Below are positions 24,899 to 33,757 of a stretch of DNA of 64,000 bases, piece by piece. The notes below the pieces were generated by a model. It saw nothing but the letters and a program-made list of their open reading frames with translations, did no database searches and was not told where the DNA came from. This stretch comes from DASRDE01 sp035938175 (GTDB taxonomy: Bacteria > Vulcanimicrobiota > Vulcanimicrobiia > Vulcanimicrobiales > Vulcanimicrobiaceae). The stretch spans positions 32,668 to 96,667 of the forward strand of contig DASZHD010000048.1 in assembly GCA_035938175.1 (NCBI GenBank), read 5' to 3'. How positions within the stretch are numbered: position 1 is the first letter of the stretch; each line of letters starts with the position of its first letter. Made by a program: the position numbers and the translations under genes.

Positions 24899-25588
24899 AT
24901 GGCTCGCTTCACTACCTACCTCGCGGGAGCGCTCGTGGCAGCCGCAGCCGCCACGGCCGGTTCACCCGCAACCGCACAACCGGCGATCGCGCTCTCCGGC
25001 GTCGTGCAGCACATTTGGCCGCACAGTTTGGACGTTTGGGAACCCGCGCAGCATACGTCCGGCACGTGGTTCGTGGCGAACCCGAACCAATTCCGCATCG
25101 GCGAACGAATCACGGGGACCGGAACGGAAAACACGCGCGGCGATTTCTATCCCTCCAGCATAAGCGTCGTCGCCATGCCGAGCACCAATACGATTACCTT
25201 GACGGGAACGGTGCAGCGTATCGGGCCGAATTCCGTCTACGTGTGGCAAAACGCGACCGGACATACCGCGCAATGGATCGTTTGGAATCCGTCGCGATTC
25301 CAGATCGGCGAACGCATAACGGCAAGCGGTACCGAAGATCGCGCGGGTCAATTCTTTCCGTACACGGTTCGCGTGATCGGCATGAGTACTTCGGGAACCA
25401 TCACGTTGACCGGCACCGTACAAAGCGTGCGTCCCAACGCATTGATCGTGTGGGAAAACGCGCAACGCCGCACCGGGACGTGGATCGTCGGCAACGCCGC
25501 GCGGTTCCGGCTGGGCGAACGCGTGACCGGAACCGGTACCGAGGACGGCACCGGACGTTTCTATCCCTCCAGCATCTCGGTTCTGTAG
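24899..25588 (+). CDS. Secreted protein made of three ~67-residue repeats
   Basis: 229 aa. GGAGG seven nt upstream chooses ATG 24899 over the out-of-frame ATG at 24892. A signal peptide (residues 1-27, ending ATAQ) is followed by three tandem copies of one beta-rich unit, starting near residues 30, 97 and 166. Each runs (T)ITLTGTVQ, a VW(E/Q) strand, W-(I/F)-V, RF-(Q/R)-(I/L)-GER-(I/V)-T, GTE(D/N), then FYPSSISV. The repeats are not a family I can name; OB-like or DUF5666-like domains are possible. It stands alone with its own ribosome binding site. Confidence 0.65.
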   Translation: MARFTTYLAGALVAAAAATAGSPATAQPAIALSGVVQHIWPHSLDVWEPAQHTSGTWFVANPNQFRIGERITGTGTENTRGDFYPSSISVVAMPSTNTITLTGTVQRIGPNSVYVWQNATGHTAQWIVWNPSRFQIGERITASGTEDRAGQFFPYTVRVIGMSTSGTITLTGTVQSVRPNALIVWENAQRRTGTWIVGNAARFRLGERVTGTGTEDGTGRFYPSSISVL

Positions 25589-25636
25589 CCGCCGCGCCGT
25601 TGCGGCCGGCACGACTTTGTGCTACAAAGTAAGAAC

Positions 25637-26242
25637 ATGACCGACCTGGAACGGGCGTTACACGACATAGCCGAGGTGCGCGAGCGCCTCGGCCATGTCC
25701 AGCGCTTCAAGGGCTATTCCGCGCTCGCTGCCGCCGCTTCGGGAATCTTTGCGCTCAGCTGCGGCGTCGTGCAGCTGATGCTCGTTCCGCGCATCGAGAC
25801 CATTGCGCAAGGCCATCTCTACTTCGCGCTGTGGTTTTCGTGCTGCGCGGCATCGATGCTGATCAATTACGGCGCGATCGCTCACTGGTACGTGAACGAC
25901 GCGACGGCACGCGAACGATGGCAGACCGCGACGGTGGGATTGGCGATTGCACCCGCCGTGGTATTGGGCGCGGCCCTTTCGTTTGCGATGCTGCGTCAGA
26001 ATCTGTTCGGCTTTTTGCCGGGTATCTGGTGCGGCTGCTACGGCGTCGGATTGTTCGCCTCGCGCACCATGATTCCGCGCACGGCGATCGCCGTGGCAGT
26101 CTTTTTCTTGGCGGCCGGTTGTGCGCTGCTGTTTACGCCCGCACAGATCGCGCTGCAATGGTGGGTGCTTTCACTGGGCTTCGGCGCGGGTCAACTGGCG
26201 GTCGGCGCGTTCGTGGCGCAAGAGCGAGGCACGCGTGCCTGA
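25637..26242 (+). CDS. Six-helix membrane protein paired with an HTH regulator
   Basis: 201 aa from ATG 25637 (an upstream start at 25619 is possible). The first ~35 residues are charged (DLERALHDIAEVRERLGHVQRFKGYS), then about five or six hydrophobic helices follow. No catalytic motif. The next gene, a winged-helix regulator, overlaps its end by 8 bp. Pairs like this are common, and a membrane sensor or transporter controlled by, or controlling, the partner is a fair inference. Function unknown. Confidence 0.6.
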   Translation: MTDLERALHDIAEVRERLGHVQRFKGYSALAAAASGIFALSCGVVQLMLVPRIETIAQGHLYFALWFSCCAASMLINYGAIAHWYVNDATARERWQTATVGLAIAPAVVLGAALSFAMLRQNLFGFLPGIWCGCYGVGLFASRTMIPRTAIAVAVFFLAAGCALLFTPAQIALQWWVLSLGFGAGQLAVGAFVAQERGTRA

Positions 26243-26606
26243 AGCGTCGTTTGCGTTTACCGGTCTCGATCGCATTTTCCACGAACGCGGCCGTTTAGCG
26301 ATCTGCAGTGCGCTCGTCGCCAATTCCGACGGGTTGTCGTTCACGCAATTGCAGGAGGCGTGCGAACTGACCGACGGCAACTTGAACCGGCACCTTCATG
26401 CGCTGGCCGAACTCGGAATCGTGGACATGGTGCGGATCAAGGGCAAGGGCCGGCCTCAAACGATCGTCCGTATTACTTCCGACGGGCGCTCCCGGTTCTT
26501 GGACTATATCGACGAACTGGAGTCCGTCGTGCGCGAAGTTCAGCGATCGCGCAAGCGCAAAGCGTCGCCGACGCGCACGGTACCGGCAACCTCGACGTCG
26601 CAATAG
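26235..26606 (+). CDS. Winged-helix (MarR/ArsR-like) transcriptional regulator
   Basis: 123 aa from GTG 26235, inside the preceding gene. A single wHTH domain: GRLAICSALVANSDGLSFTQL, recognition helix region ELTDGNLNRHLHALAELGIV, wing RIKGKGRPQTIVRITSDGRSRFLDYI. This is the HTH_34-like type that pairs with small membrane proteins. A basic, Ser/Thr-rich tail ends the protein and its 3' end overlaps the opposite-strand MOSC gene by 67 bp. Confidence 0.75.
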   Translation: MPEASFAFTGLDRIFHERGRLAICSALVANSDGLSFTQLQEACELTDGNLNRHLHALAELGIVDMVRIKGKGRPQTIVRITSDGRSRFLDYIDELESVVREVQRSRKRKASPTRTVPATSTSQ

Positions 26607-27193
26607 ATTCCCATCGTGTTCGCGCGTTTTTGAGCGACGTACAGCAGAACGGCGTCGTTCTGCTCGCCGGTCTGAACGTCGTACGTAATCGTTACGCAGC
26701 GTTCGATCGGTTTGCGCACGCGCAGCACGCACGTGCCCGCTTCAATAACCGCGCCGGTAAGGCCGGCCTCGCCGTACGCGAATCCGGGCATCGAACGTGC
26801 GAAGAAATTAGGACGCCACCGCAGCGGATTCATCGGCTCGTCGAGCGCGCGCGCGACCTCGTCGATCCAGCGATCGAACACGATGGAAACGGGCGCCGCA
26901 TCGAAGTAATGCTCGTCCTCGTCGCGCACGCTCAACGAAACGCCGCGGTTCGCCGCCAACTCGCGTGCATAACCGGCATCCGCCGTGGTATGCAACAGAT
27001 TGTGTTCTTTTCCACGGTACGGCTTGCCGGTACGCGCGTGTCCCGACTCGACGAACAACGCGCTCGCGCGGTCGCCGGGAAGACCGCCGGGTTCTACCGC
27101 GGTCTGTTCCAACGGCTGCGGCGCTAGGCTCTTCACCGGGTAACGCCAAATGTTGGCAATTTCGCCGAGTATCTCCATACCGGGCATTACCAT
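26540..27193 (-). CDS. MOSC-domain molybdenum/sulfur carrier-type protein
   Basis: 217 aa from ATG 27193; ATGs at 27187 and 27178 are close alternatives. The N-terminal beta-barrel opens EIANIWRYPVKSLAPQPLEQ, and later GLPGDRASALFVE and the C-terminal core with the conserved Cys (KPIERCVTITYDVQTGEQN) and GDALRLRD match the MOSC family. MOSC proteins handle sulfur or molybdenum-cofactor chemistry (as in MOSC of MoCo sulfurases and mARC). The conserved Cys is present. It overlaps the HTH gene convergently by 67 bp. Confidence 0.8.
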   Translation of the reverse strand: MVMPGMEILGEIANIWRYPVKSLAPQPLEQTAVEPGGLPGDRASALFVESGHARTGKPYRGKEHNLLHTTADAGYARELAANRGVSLSVRDEDEHYFDAAPVSIVFDRWIDEVARALDEPMNPLRWRPNFFARSMPGFAYGEAGLTGAVIEAGTCVLRVRKPIERCVTITYDVQTGEQNDAVLLYVAQKRANTMGIYCDVEVAGTVRVGDALRLRDR

Positions 27194-27232
27194 ACCATAG
27201 GAGGGCAACCGAAGGCTCAAGAAGGGCGCAAA

Positions 27233-28183
27233 ATGGTGCAGCCCGATCCGCAAGATCGTATCGTTCTGCGTCCGCTTTCGCTCGGCGAACTGCTGGACCG
27301 CGCCGTTACGCTGTTCGTCCGGAACTTTCCGGCTTTTGCGTTGATCGGCATCGTGTACGTCGTACCGTTGATGGTGATGCAATACTTCGTGTCGGAGTCT
27401 TCTGCCGGAAGTTATCAGCAGCTGCTCGATCAGATCCAGCACCCCAACCGCACGCAGCCCGCTACGCTGTCCTCCTTTCCGTGGGGATGGATCATCGCGC
27501 TCTTCACGTTCTCGTCGGTGTGCGCGCCGTTCGTCGTTTCTGCGTATGCGTCGGCGGTCGCCGCGGTCTACCGCGGGCGCGTACCCGATTGGCGCGCCGC
27601 GTACTCTGCAGGATTGCAGCACGCCGGTTCGATTCTCGCCGGCGAGCTGCTCTGCGGCGTTGCGATTTTCGTCGGGATCTTCACGTGGGCATTCGGCTTC
27701 GGCATCCTCGTCGGCGTGGCGGCAGTACTCGTGCGCGCGTCGGCGGTCTTGGCGGCGATCGTCGGCATCATCGGCGGCCTGGGCGGAATTGCGTGGCTGC
27801 TCCTCGTGGCGGTAGGGTACCTGGCGCTGTGGTTTTCAATTCTCGCGATTCCGGTTGAAGACGCAGGCGTCGGCACCGCGTTTGCCCGCGGGTTCCGCAG
27901 AATCTTCACACGCAACGAGCTCGGCCGCGCCGTGCTGGTCTGCCTGTGTTTTCTGGCAATTTATTTTTGCAATTTCTTGCTGAGCGCCGGCATCACGCTC
28001 ATCGTCGACGGGATCGTCCGGCTGCGCGTTTTGGATACGATCGCGCAAGGCGTGCTGCAGCTCTGCTTCTTGGGGTTTTTCGGAACGCTGCTGGCCGTGT
28101 ACTATTTCGACGTGCGCGTGCGCCGCGAAGGGCTCGACATCCAAACCCGCCTCGACGAACTGGACGCTTCGGCCGGCGCATAG
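27233..28183 (+). CDS. Multi-pass membrane protein, DUF4013/glycerophosphodiester-domain-like
   Basis: 316 aa, about six or seven hydrophobic helices with Gly-rich turns, starting VLRPLSLGELLDRAVTLFVRNFPAF. That opening, LSLGELLDRA, is typical of a family of membrane proteins sitting before DUF4129/DUF4350 genes. No catalytic residues are recognised. The next gene begins at its stop codon (1-bp overlap), so it belongs to the MoxR/DUF58 operon. Function unknown; membrane assembly or envelope homeostasis is inferred from neighbours. Confidence 0.65.
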   Translation: MVQPDPQDRIVLRPLSLGELLDRAVTLFVRNFPAFALIGIVYVVPLMVMQYFVSESSAGSYQQLLDQIQHPNRTQPATLSSFPWGWIIALFTFSSVCAPFVVSAYASAVAAVYRGRVPDWRAAYSAGLQHAGSILAGELLCGVAIFVGIFTWAFGFGILVGVAAVLVRASAVLAAIVGIIGGLGGIAWLLLVAVGYLALWFSILAIPVEDAGVGTAFARGFRRIFTRNELGRAVLVCLCFLAIYFCNFLLSAGITLIVDGIVRLRVLDTIAQGVLQLCFLGFFGTLLAVYYFDVRVRREGLDIQTRLDELDASAGA

Positions 28184-28842
28184 TGAACGCGGCTCCGTCG
28201 TTCGGCGCGCTCCATCCGGCGATCGAGCCCCATGCGCTCGCGGTGCAGATCCTTTCGGAGCACCGCTTTCGTATCCGCGTTGCGCCAAAACCGCAGAAAA
28301 CGTGGATGGACGCGGCGTGGCAATGGTTGGCCGATCGTTTTGCGAGTTTGGTCGACGCATTCAGCCGCAGCGTTCACTTGGGCCGCGCCGCAAGCGTGAC
28401 TATCGGCGACGTCGCGATCGCCCTGGCCGTCGGGATCGTGATCTTCGCGTGCGTGCGCTTAGCGATGCAGGCGGCTCGCGAACAATCGGCGTCTGCGGCG
28501 GGCGTATCTCTCGAAGCGCGGGAAACCGCCAGAGCGCTGTACGATCGCGCCGTAGCCGCCGCAGCGGAACGCCGTTACGCCGCCGCGATCGCTTTCCTAT
28601 TCCGTGCAACGCTGGCGGCGTTGGACATGCGGCACACCATCGACGACGCCCCGAGCCATACGGTAAACGAGTGCAAATCCGAAGTGCGTGCGCGCGCGGC
28701 GCAGCTGTACGCGCCGTTCGAACACCTCGCGCGCGCGTTTACCGCGGTAGCGTACGCGCAGTCGCCGGCATCGGAAAGCGAGTGGAGCGCGGCGCGTTCG
28801 ATTTACGAAACGTACTTTGCGCGCCGGCTCGATGAACCGTAA
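28183..28842 (+). CDS. DUF4129-type membrane protein
   Basis: 219 aa from GTG 28183. One central transmembrane helix (about residues 78-95, VAIALAVGIVIFACVRLAM) divides a N-terminal outside part from a C-terminal cytoplasmic part. The latter contains ALYDRAVAAAAERRYAAAIAFLFRATLAAL, the DUF4129 core. In many bacteria DUF4129 sits with MoxR and DUF58, as here. Function is unknown. The next gene starts 11 bp inside its end. Confidence 0.7.
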   Translation: MNAAPSFGALHPAIEPHALAVQILSEHRFRIRVAPKPQKTWMDAAWQWLADRFASLVDAFSRSVHLGRAASVTIGDVAIALAVGIVIFACVRLAMQAAREQSASAAGVSLEARETARALYDRAVAAAAERRYAAAIAFLFRATLAALDMRHTIDDAPSHTVNECKSEVRARAAQLYAPFEHLARAFTAVAYAQSPASESEWSAARSIYETYFARRLDEP

Positions 28843-29917
28843 GATTTCGCCCGACGCGATCGCGGCGGGGGTTGGTTTACTCGTACTCGCAGCGGTTGCG
28901 CTGCTGCGTGTTTCCGCCGGTTCGGCGCGCGCGTCGTTTCCGTCAACGTACGACACGGGCCGCAACGGTTACGCTGCGTTGTACGAATTTCTCGGACGGG
29001 AACGGATCGCCGTCAGCAGATTTGAAGCGCCGCTCGGCGAGCTGCCGGGCCGCCGTGTCGCACTTGTCGTCGCCGGCGACGGCGCTCTGAACGCGATATC
29101 GGGCAGCCCGAACGCGCTGGAGAGCTTGGACGCCTGGGTGAAATCCGGTAACACGCTCTACTTGTTCGGAGCGATGGCCGATCGCGCGCGCCGTACGCTC
29201 GGCGTACCTGCGCTTACGGCTTCGGGAGCAGCGGAATCGAGCGCGACAGTTGCGTGCGGCATAACGTATGCATCGTCGGGCGCGATCGTAGAGGGTGATT
29301 TTTCGGCGGGTTTCCGGCGGGGATGTACGCCGGAACGCGCCGCGCTTTTGCGCACGCGGACATTTGCACCGGCGGTTGCCATCCGGCGCGGACGCGGCAC
29401 GCTGGTAGTGATTGCGACGCCGACCGTGTTCGACAATTGGGACTTGCCGCGCCACGACAACGCGCGTTTTGCATTTGCGCTCTTTGCGGGCGCCGCCGCC
29501 GTGGCGTTCGACGAACGCCCGTACGGTTACGCAGCAGGAAGAACGTTTTGGCAAGTGCTGGCGTGGCCGGTACGCGTCGCGATCGGCATCGCAGCGCTCG
29601 CGCTGCTGCTCGCGCTGATAGGAGCCAACGTTCCTTTCGCGCCGCCGTATTCCGCGCCGCCTCCTGCCGGCCGCGACTCCGGCGCGTACATTGCTTCGCT
29701 CGCGCAGCTGCTGCTAAGCGCGCAAGCCGGACGCGAGATCGCGCGGCGGCTTGCCCTGCACAGCGAAGCGCTGCTGCGAACGCGGAGCAGAAATGACGAA
29801 CGTTCCGGCGATTTATTGCACCGCGCGCGTGCCATTGCAGCACTCGCGCAGCCGGCGCCGAGTGACGTTCTTGCGGCCGGCGAACTCTTTGCCGCAGTCA
29901 GAAAGGACTATGAATGA
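28832..29917 (+). CDS. DUF4350-type membrane protein
   Basis: 361 aa from ATG 28832. An N-terminal helix (about residues 9-27), a large soluble part, and a second helix near residues 245-265 (VRIAIGIAALALLLALIGA). The soluble part has TYDTGRNGYAALYEFLGRERIAV and LDAWVKSGNTLYLFGAMA, a Rossmann-like (GATase-like) DUF4350 pattern that in this operon class is thought to bind rather than catalyse. Overlaps both neighbours. Function unknown. Confidence 0.7.
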   Translation: MNRKISPDAIAAGVGLLVLAAVALLRVSAGSARASFPSTYDTGRNGYAALYEFLGRERIAVSRFEAPLGELPGRRVALVVAGDGALNAISGSPNALESLDAWVKSGNTLYLFGAMADRARRTLGVPALTASGAAESSATVACGITYASSGAIVEGDFSAGFRRGCTPERAALLRTRTFAPAVAIRRGRGTLVVIATPTVFDNWDLPRHDNARFAFALFAGAAAVAFDERPYGYAAGRTFWQVLAWPVRVAIGIAALALLLALIGANVPFAPPYSAPPPAGRDSGAYIASLAQLLLSAQAGREIARRLALHSEALLRTRSRNDERSGDLLHRARAIAALAQPAPSDVLAAGELFAAVRKDYE

Positions 29918-30879
29918 CAAGCGCGGGTGCCCGGGAAGTCGCGGCTCGCATTTCATCGGCGATGGAGCGCGTCGTCGTCGGCGCGGATCGCACGGTGTTC
30001 GCACTTACGGTTGCTCTTTTGGGACGCGGACACGCGCTGATCGAAGGCGTTCCCGGAACGGGAAAAACGCTGGCCGTGCGGGCGTTGTCGGCCCTGCTGG
30101 GCGCGCAGTACGCTCGCATCCAGTTCACGCCCGATCTGCTGCCGGCGGACGTGATCGGCACGACGGTCTTCAATCCGCAAACGGCGCAATTCTCCACCCG
30201 GCCCGGCCCGATTTTTACCAACGTGCTGCTTGCGGACGAAATAAACCGCACGCCGCCGAAAACGCAATCCGCGCTTTTGGAAGCCATGGAAGAGGGCCGC
30301 GTAACGATCGACGGTACGCCGCTCGCGCTGCCGCAGCCGTTTTTTGTTTGCGCGACGCAGAATCCGATCGAATATGAAGGCACGTATCCGTTGCCCGAAG
30401 CGCAGGTCGACCGCTTTTTCGTAAAAGTGGAGGCGGGATATCCGCAAGCGGAACAAGAGATCGAGCTGCTTTCGCGCGTCGCTTCGGGATTCGATGCGCG
30501 GGCTATCGACGGGCTGACGATGACCGCGGTTACCTCGCCCGAAGAAATCTCCGCCGCGCAGGCGGAGGTTCGTGCCGTTCATATCGCACCGCCCGTGCAG
30601 CGGTACATTTTTGAAATCGTTACCGCAACCCGATCGCACCGGCAAATCACCTTAGGGGCCAGTCCGCGCGCGGGCGTCACGCTCTTAGTGGCGGCGCAAG
30701 CCGCCGCCGCGATCGACGGCCGTAACTTCGCGACGCCCGACGACGTCAAAGACGTCGCGGCATTCGTCCTTCCGCACCGGCTCATCGTCGCCCCCGCGGC
30801 CGAAATAGACGGCGTTCGCGCGGGTGCCGTCGTGGCGGAAATTCTCCAAACCGTGCCCGTCCCACGTGACCTGGCTTAG
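29914..30879 (+). CDS. MoxR-family AAA+ ATPase
   Basis: 321 aa from ATG 29914 (ATGA overlap). Walker A GVPGTGKT is at residues 45-52, Walker B LLADEINRTPPKTQSALLEAM follows, sensor I is in FFVCATQNPIEYEGTYPLPEAQ, and the C-terminal part is the usual MoxR lid domain. MoxR ATPases act as chaperones, usually with a DUF58/VWA partner, to mature or assemble a target complex. The partner is encoded immediately downstream with a 14-bp overlap. Confidence 0.92.
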   Translation: MTSAGAREVAARISSAMERVVVGADRTVFALTVALLGRGHALIEGVPGTGKTLAVRALSALLGAQYARIQFTPDLLPADVIGTTVFNPQTAQFSTRPGPIFTNVLLADEINRTPPKTQSALLEAMEEGRVTIDGTPLALPQPFFVCATQNPIEYEGTYPLPEAQVDRFFVKVEAGYPQAEQEIELLSRVASGFDARAIDGLTMTAVTSPEEISAAQAEVRAVHIAPPVQRYIFEIVTATRSHRQITLGASPRAGVTLLVAAQAAAAIDGRNFATPDDVKDVAAFVLPHRLIVAPAAEIDGVRAGAVVAEILQTVPVPRDLA

Positions 30880-32179
30880 TCCGCGAACCGCGTGGTTCGG
30901 CACCGCAATCGTGCTGCTGTTTGCGGCAGGCGGCGTCGTTGCGGCGTTTTTGCCTTTTGCGTTTGCACTGAGCGCCCTGTTCTGCGCGTGGATCGTTGCC
31001 GATGCGCTTACGGCGCCGCGGGCAAAGGATCTGCTCGTCCGCAGAATCGAGAGCGAGCCGTTCGCACTTCGCCACCCTGCCGAATTGCGGTACGAGGTGC
31101 GCAACGGCAGCGCGCAGCCGGTGACGTTGGGGCTTATCGAAAGCCCTTCGACGCGTTTGCGTTTCGAGGTCGACGAACTCGCGTTTCACGTGGCGCCTCG
31201 CGCACAAGCCGTTGCTAGCCGTGCGGTTACGCCGGTTTCGCGCGGACGCGAGGATCTGAGCACGCTGTACGTGTGGTTCGAGCATCCGCTCGGAGCGCTG
31301 CGGCGCCGCATGCGCGTGCAGCAGCGCCAGGAGATTCGCGTCTATCCCGATTTATCTGCCGTAGAGCGCTACGGAACGCTGCACGCGCGCAACCGGTTAA
31401 TCGAGGCAGGGCTTCGCCGGATGCGTCTTCGCGGAATCGGGACCGAAGTGGAATCCGTTCGCGAGTTCGAGACGGGCGACGCGTTTCGCGCAATCAATTG
31501 GAAGGCGACGGCGCGCCGCGGCCGTCTCTTGGTTTCTCAATATGAAGTCGAACGCAGCCAAAACGTCATGCTGCTGCTCGATGCGGGCCGGCTGATGACG
31601 GCGCAGGTCGGCGACCAGCGAAAGTTCGATTACGCGGTAACTGCGGCGCTTTCCGTTTCTACGATTGCAGCGCTGGCAAACGACAAGATCGGACTGGTCG
31701 CATTCGCAGCAGATATTCTGCGCGCGTACGCTCCGCGCAGCGGCGGACGCTCGTCTGCGAGAATTGCATCCGAACTGTACGATTTAGAGCCCGTTTTTGA
31801 AGAGGCCGATTACGAACGCGCCTTTGCCTACGCGCGATCGCACGTGAACAAGCGAAGTTTGGTGCTGTTTTTCACCGACATGGTGGACCCGGTTGCGCAA
31901 AGCAGCGTCTTGGCGCAGATCGGGACGCTTTCGCGGCGGCATCTGGTGGTGTGCGTGTTCATGAACGATGCAGCCATCGAGCGTGCGATAGCGGCTGCGC
32001 CGGTCACGATGCAGGCCGTGTTCGAGACGGGCGTCGCGCTGGAGCTGCGGGACGAGCGGCGTGCGGCCGCCGCCGTGTTGACACGCATGGGCGTTCGCGT
32101 CGTCGACGTCCCGGCGCCGCAGTTGACGACGGCGTTAATCGATCAGTATCTGCAGATCAAGCAGCGCGGCTTGTTGTAG
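30866..32179 (+). CDS. DUF58 domain protein (VWA-like MoxR partner)
   Basis: 437 aa from GTG 30866, chosen because it yields a MoxR-overlapping start before two hydrophobic helices (about residues 10-50). The region RRMRLRGIGTEVESVREFETGDAFRAINWKATARRGRLLV is the DUF58 signature. The C-terminal half, with VMLLLDAGRLM and SLVLFFTDMVD, resembles a von Willebrand A domain, although the usual MIDAS motif is not obvious. It probably anchors the MoxR machine to the membrane. It overlaps the convergent SpoIIM-like gene by 23 bp. Confidence 0.88.
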   Translation: MTWLSPRTAWFGTAIVLLFAAGGVVAAFLPFAFALSALFCAWIVADALTAPRAKDLLVRRIESEPFALRHPAELRYEVRNGSAQPVTLGLIESPSTRLRFEVDELAFHVAPRAQAVASRAVTPVSRGREDLSTLYVWFEHPLGALRRRMRVQQRQEIRVYPDLSAVERYGTLHARNRLIEAGLRRMRLRGIGTEVESVREFETGDAFRAINWKATARRGRLLVSQYEVERSQNVMLLLDAGRLMTAQVGDQRKFDYAVTAALSVSTIAALANDKIGLVAFAADILRAYAPRSGGRSSARIASELYDLEPVFEEADYERAFAYARSHVNKRSLVLFFTDMVDPVAQSSVLAQIGTLSRRHLVVCVFMNDAAIERAIAAAPVTMQAVFETGVALELRDERRAAAAVLTRMGVRVVDVPAPQLTTALIDQYLQIKQRGLL

Positions 32180-33158
32180 ATCGCGGCTCTCTTCCGGCAA
32201 ACGCGAAATACAAAATCAGCAGTATTGCCGTGGCAATTCCGACGGCCGCGCGAACGGCGATCGAAAAGCGCAGCGGCGAGAAAAATCCCTCGATCGTGCC
32301 GGCGGCAACAAGCATCGCGGCGACGCCGCCGATCAGCACGCCGGCGCGACGTCCGTTCCGTACGAGCGCATCGCGCCGCGATCTCCGGCCGGGAAAAAGC
32401 ACGCCGGAGGCTATCAGCAGCCCCGCGCCTCCGGCGATTTGAATTGCCGTCAGTTCGATGAATCCGTGCGGCGCCACCGTAGCCCAGAAATCTGCGCCGA
32501 ATCCCGCTTGCCCGTACAACGCACCCAGCGCCCCGAGCATCAGGGCGTTGAAAACGATCAGATAAATCGTCCCCGCCCCAAGCGTGACGATACCCGCGGC
32601 AAACGTCATGACGGCAACGCGAATATTGTTGGACATAATCGCTGCCGACATTGCAGCGGATGCCTGCGGGCCGAAGGCAAAATTCGAATCGTGCAGGCTC
32701 TTCGTGATGTGCGCGGGCACGAGCCATTCGGGTAAGAGCGCGTACGCGTCGGCCGGATGTGCTTGCACGATGCCGTAGGCGATACTGGCCCAGCCGATCG
32801 TCAGCGCGATGCAGATTCCGGTGAAGACGAACGAGCGGCGGAATTCTTGTGGAAACGTGTGCGTGAAGAACCGCGCAATTCGCGCCCTTCCCGTTTCGAC
32901 CGACGTTGCATACACTTGCGCGTGCGCGCGCGCCGTAAGGCGGTTCAAATAGAGCCGGAGCTGCGCATCGAAGCCATGGCCCTGCGCATACGCGAGATCG
33001 GACGTGACCCAGCGGTACAACCGCCCCAATTCGAAGACTTCCCCGGGTTCCAGACGGCGTAACCCGCGGCGCGAAGAACGCTCCAGCAACAGCTCCAGCT
33101 TCTCCCACGCCGGACCCCGTCTGCGCACGAATGCGTGTTGATTCACGGGCTCCGCCAC
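32157..33158 (-). CDS. SpoIIM/DUF95-family membrane protein
   Basis: 333 aa from GTG 33158. I chose it because it gives MAEPVNQHAFVRRRGPAWEKLELLLE, the normal beginning of this family, and overlaps the upstream GNAT stop by 16 bp. The N-terminal ~130 residues are soluble and helical; after that come about six hydrophobic segments. The phrase FARHTFPQEFRRSF-like (here FFTHTFPQEFRRSFVFTGI) and NNIRVAVMTFAAGIVTLGAGT are the DUF95 core found in stage II sporulation protein M relatives. In other genomes it is part of the MoxR-DUF58-RDD cluster; here it faces the other way. No sporulation is implied. Confidence 0.8.
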   Translation of the reverse strand: MAEPVNQHAFVRRRGPAWEKLELLLERSSRRGLRRLEPGEVFELGRLYRWVTSDLAYAQGHGFDAQLRLYLNRLTARAHAQVYATSVETGRARIARFFTHTFPQEFRRSFVFTGICIALTIGWASIAYGIVQAHPADAYALLPEWLVPAHITKSLHDSNFAFGPQASAAMSAAIMSNNIRVAVMTFAAGIVTLGAGTIYLIVFNALMLGALGALYGQAGFGADFWATVAPHGFIELTAIQIAGGAGLLIASGVLFPGRRSRRDALVRNGRRAGVLIGGVAAMLVAAGTIEGFFSPLRFSIAVRAAVGIATAILLILYFAFAGREPRSTTSRAA

Positions 33159-33670
33159 TCCGAGCGCAGCAGCGAATACAAGACCTGATCGTGCCAGCTC
33201 CCGCCGCGCCACTGACCGCGCCGGATCACGCCCTCTTGCGTGAATCCCGCTTTTTCCAAGGCGCGCCGTTCCGCGGCATTTTCCGCATCCGTAAACGCTT
33301 GAACGCGTTCCGCGCGCGTATGACGGAAGAGGTAGTCGGCGACCAAACGCTGCGCCTGCGTCCCGATGCCTCTGCCGCGCATGTCCGTTACGATGCCGAT
33401 GCCGAGCGTCCAGCACCACGACGTTTCGGCTCTGCCCCAAAACGCTTTGAACCAATCGACCGTGCCCACGGGCTCGTCGTCAAACGTCACCGCGAACGTA
33501 CCGCCGTCCGGACCGATCGATCCGTTTTCGGCAAACCTGCGGCGTGCGGCGTGCGCGGTGGTGAAGCCGAACCATTGAAACTCGCCGGCATCCCGTTCGG
33601 ATGAGCCGGACGTATCGGCAAGATCCAGATCGCTCTCGATGAGCGGACGCAGCCGCACGCGCTGATGCAT
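33143..33670 (-). CDS. GNAT-family N-acetyltransferase (RimJ/RimL-like)
   Basis: 175 aa, ATG start. Opens with LRPLIESDLDLADT. The acetyl-CoA binding site is TDMRGRGIGTQAQRLVADYLF, and NAAERRALEKAGFTQEGVIRRGQWRGG with a final WHDQVLYSLLRSEW is the standard RimJ/L end. It acetylates an N-terminal or small-molecule amine; substrate unknown. It is 16 bp overlapping with the SpoIIM-like gene, so they are cotranscribed on the minus strand. Confidence 0.85.
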   Translation of the reverse strand: MHQRVRLRPLIESDLDLADTSGSSERDAGEFQWFGFTTAHAARRRFAENGSIGPDGGTFAVTFDDEPVGTVDWFKAFWGRAETSWCWTLGIGIVTDMRGRGIGTQAQRLVADYLFRHTRAERVQAFTDAENAAERRALEKAGFTQEGVIRRGQWRGGSWHDQVLYSLLRSEWRSP

Positions 33671-33757
33671 TTGGAGCAGAGTTCATGCAATGGACTGCGG
33701 CGCCCTCGGAGCCCGCGAAGCGGGGGGCATGCGCGCCGGGACGAAACGCCCTTTCAC

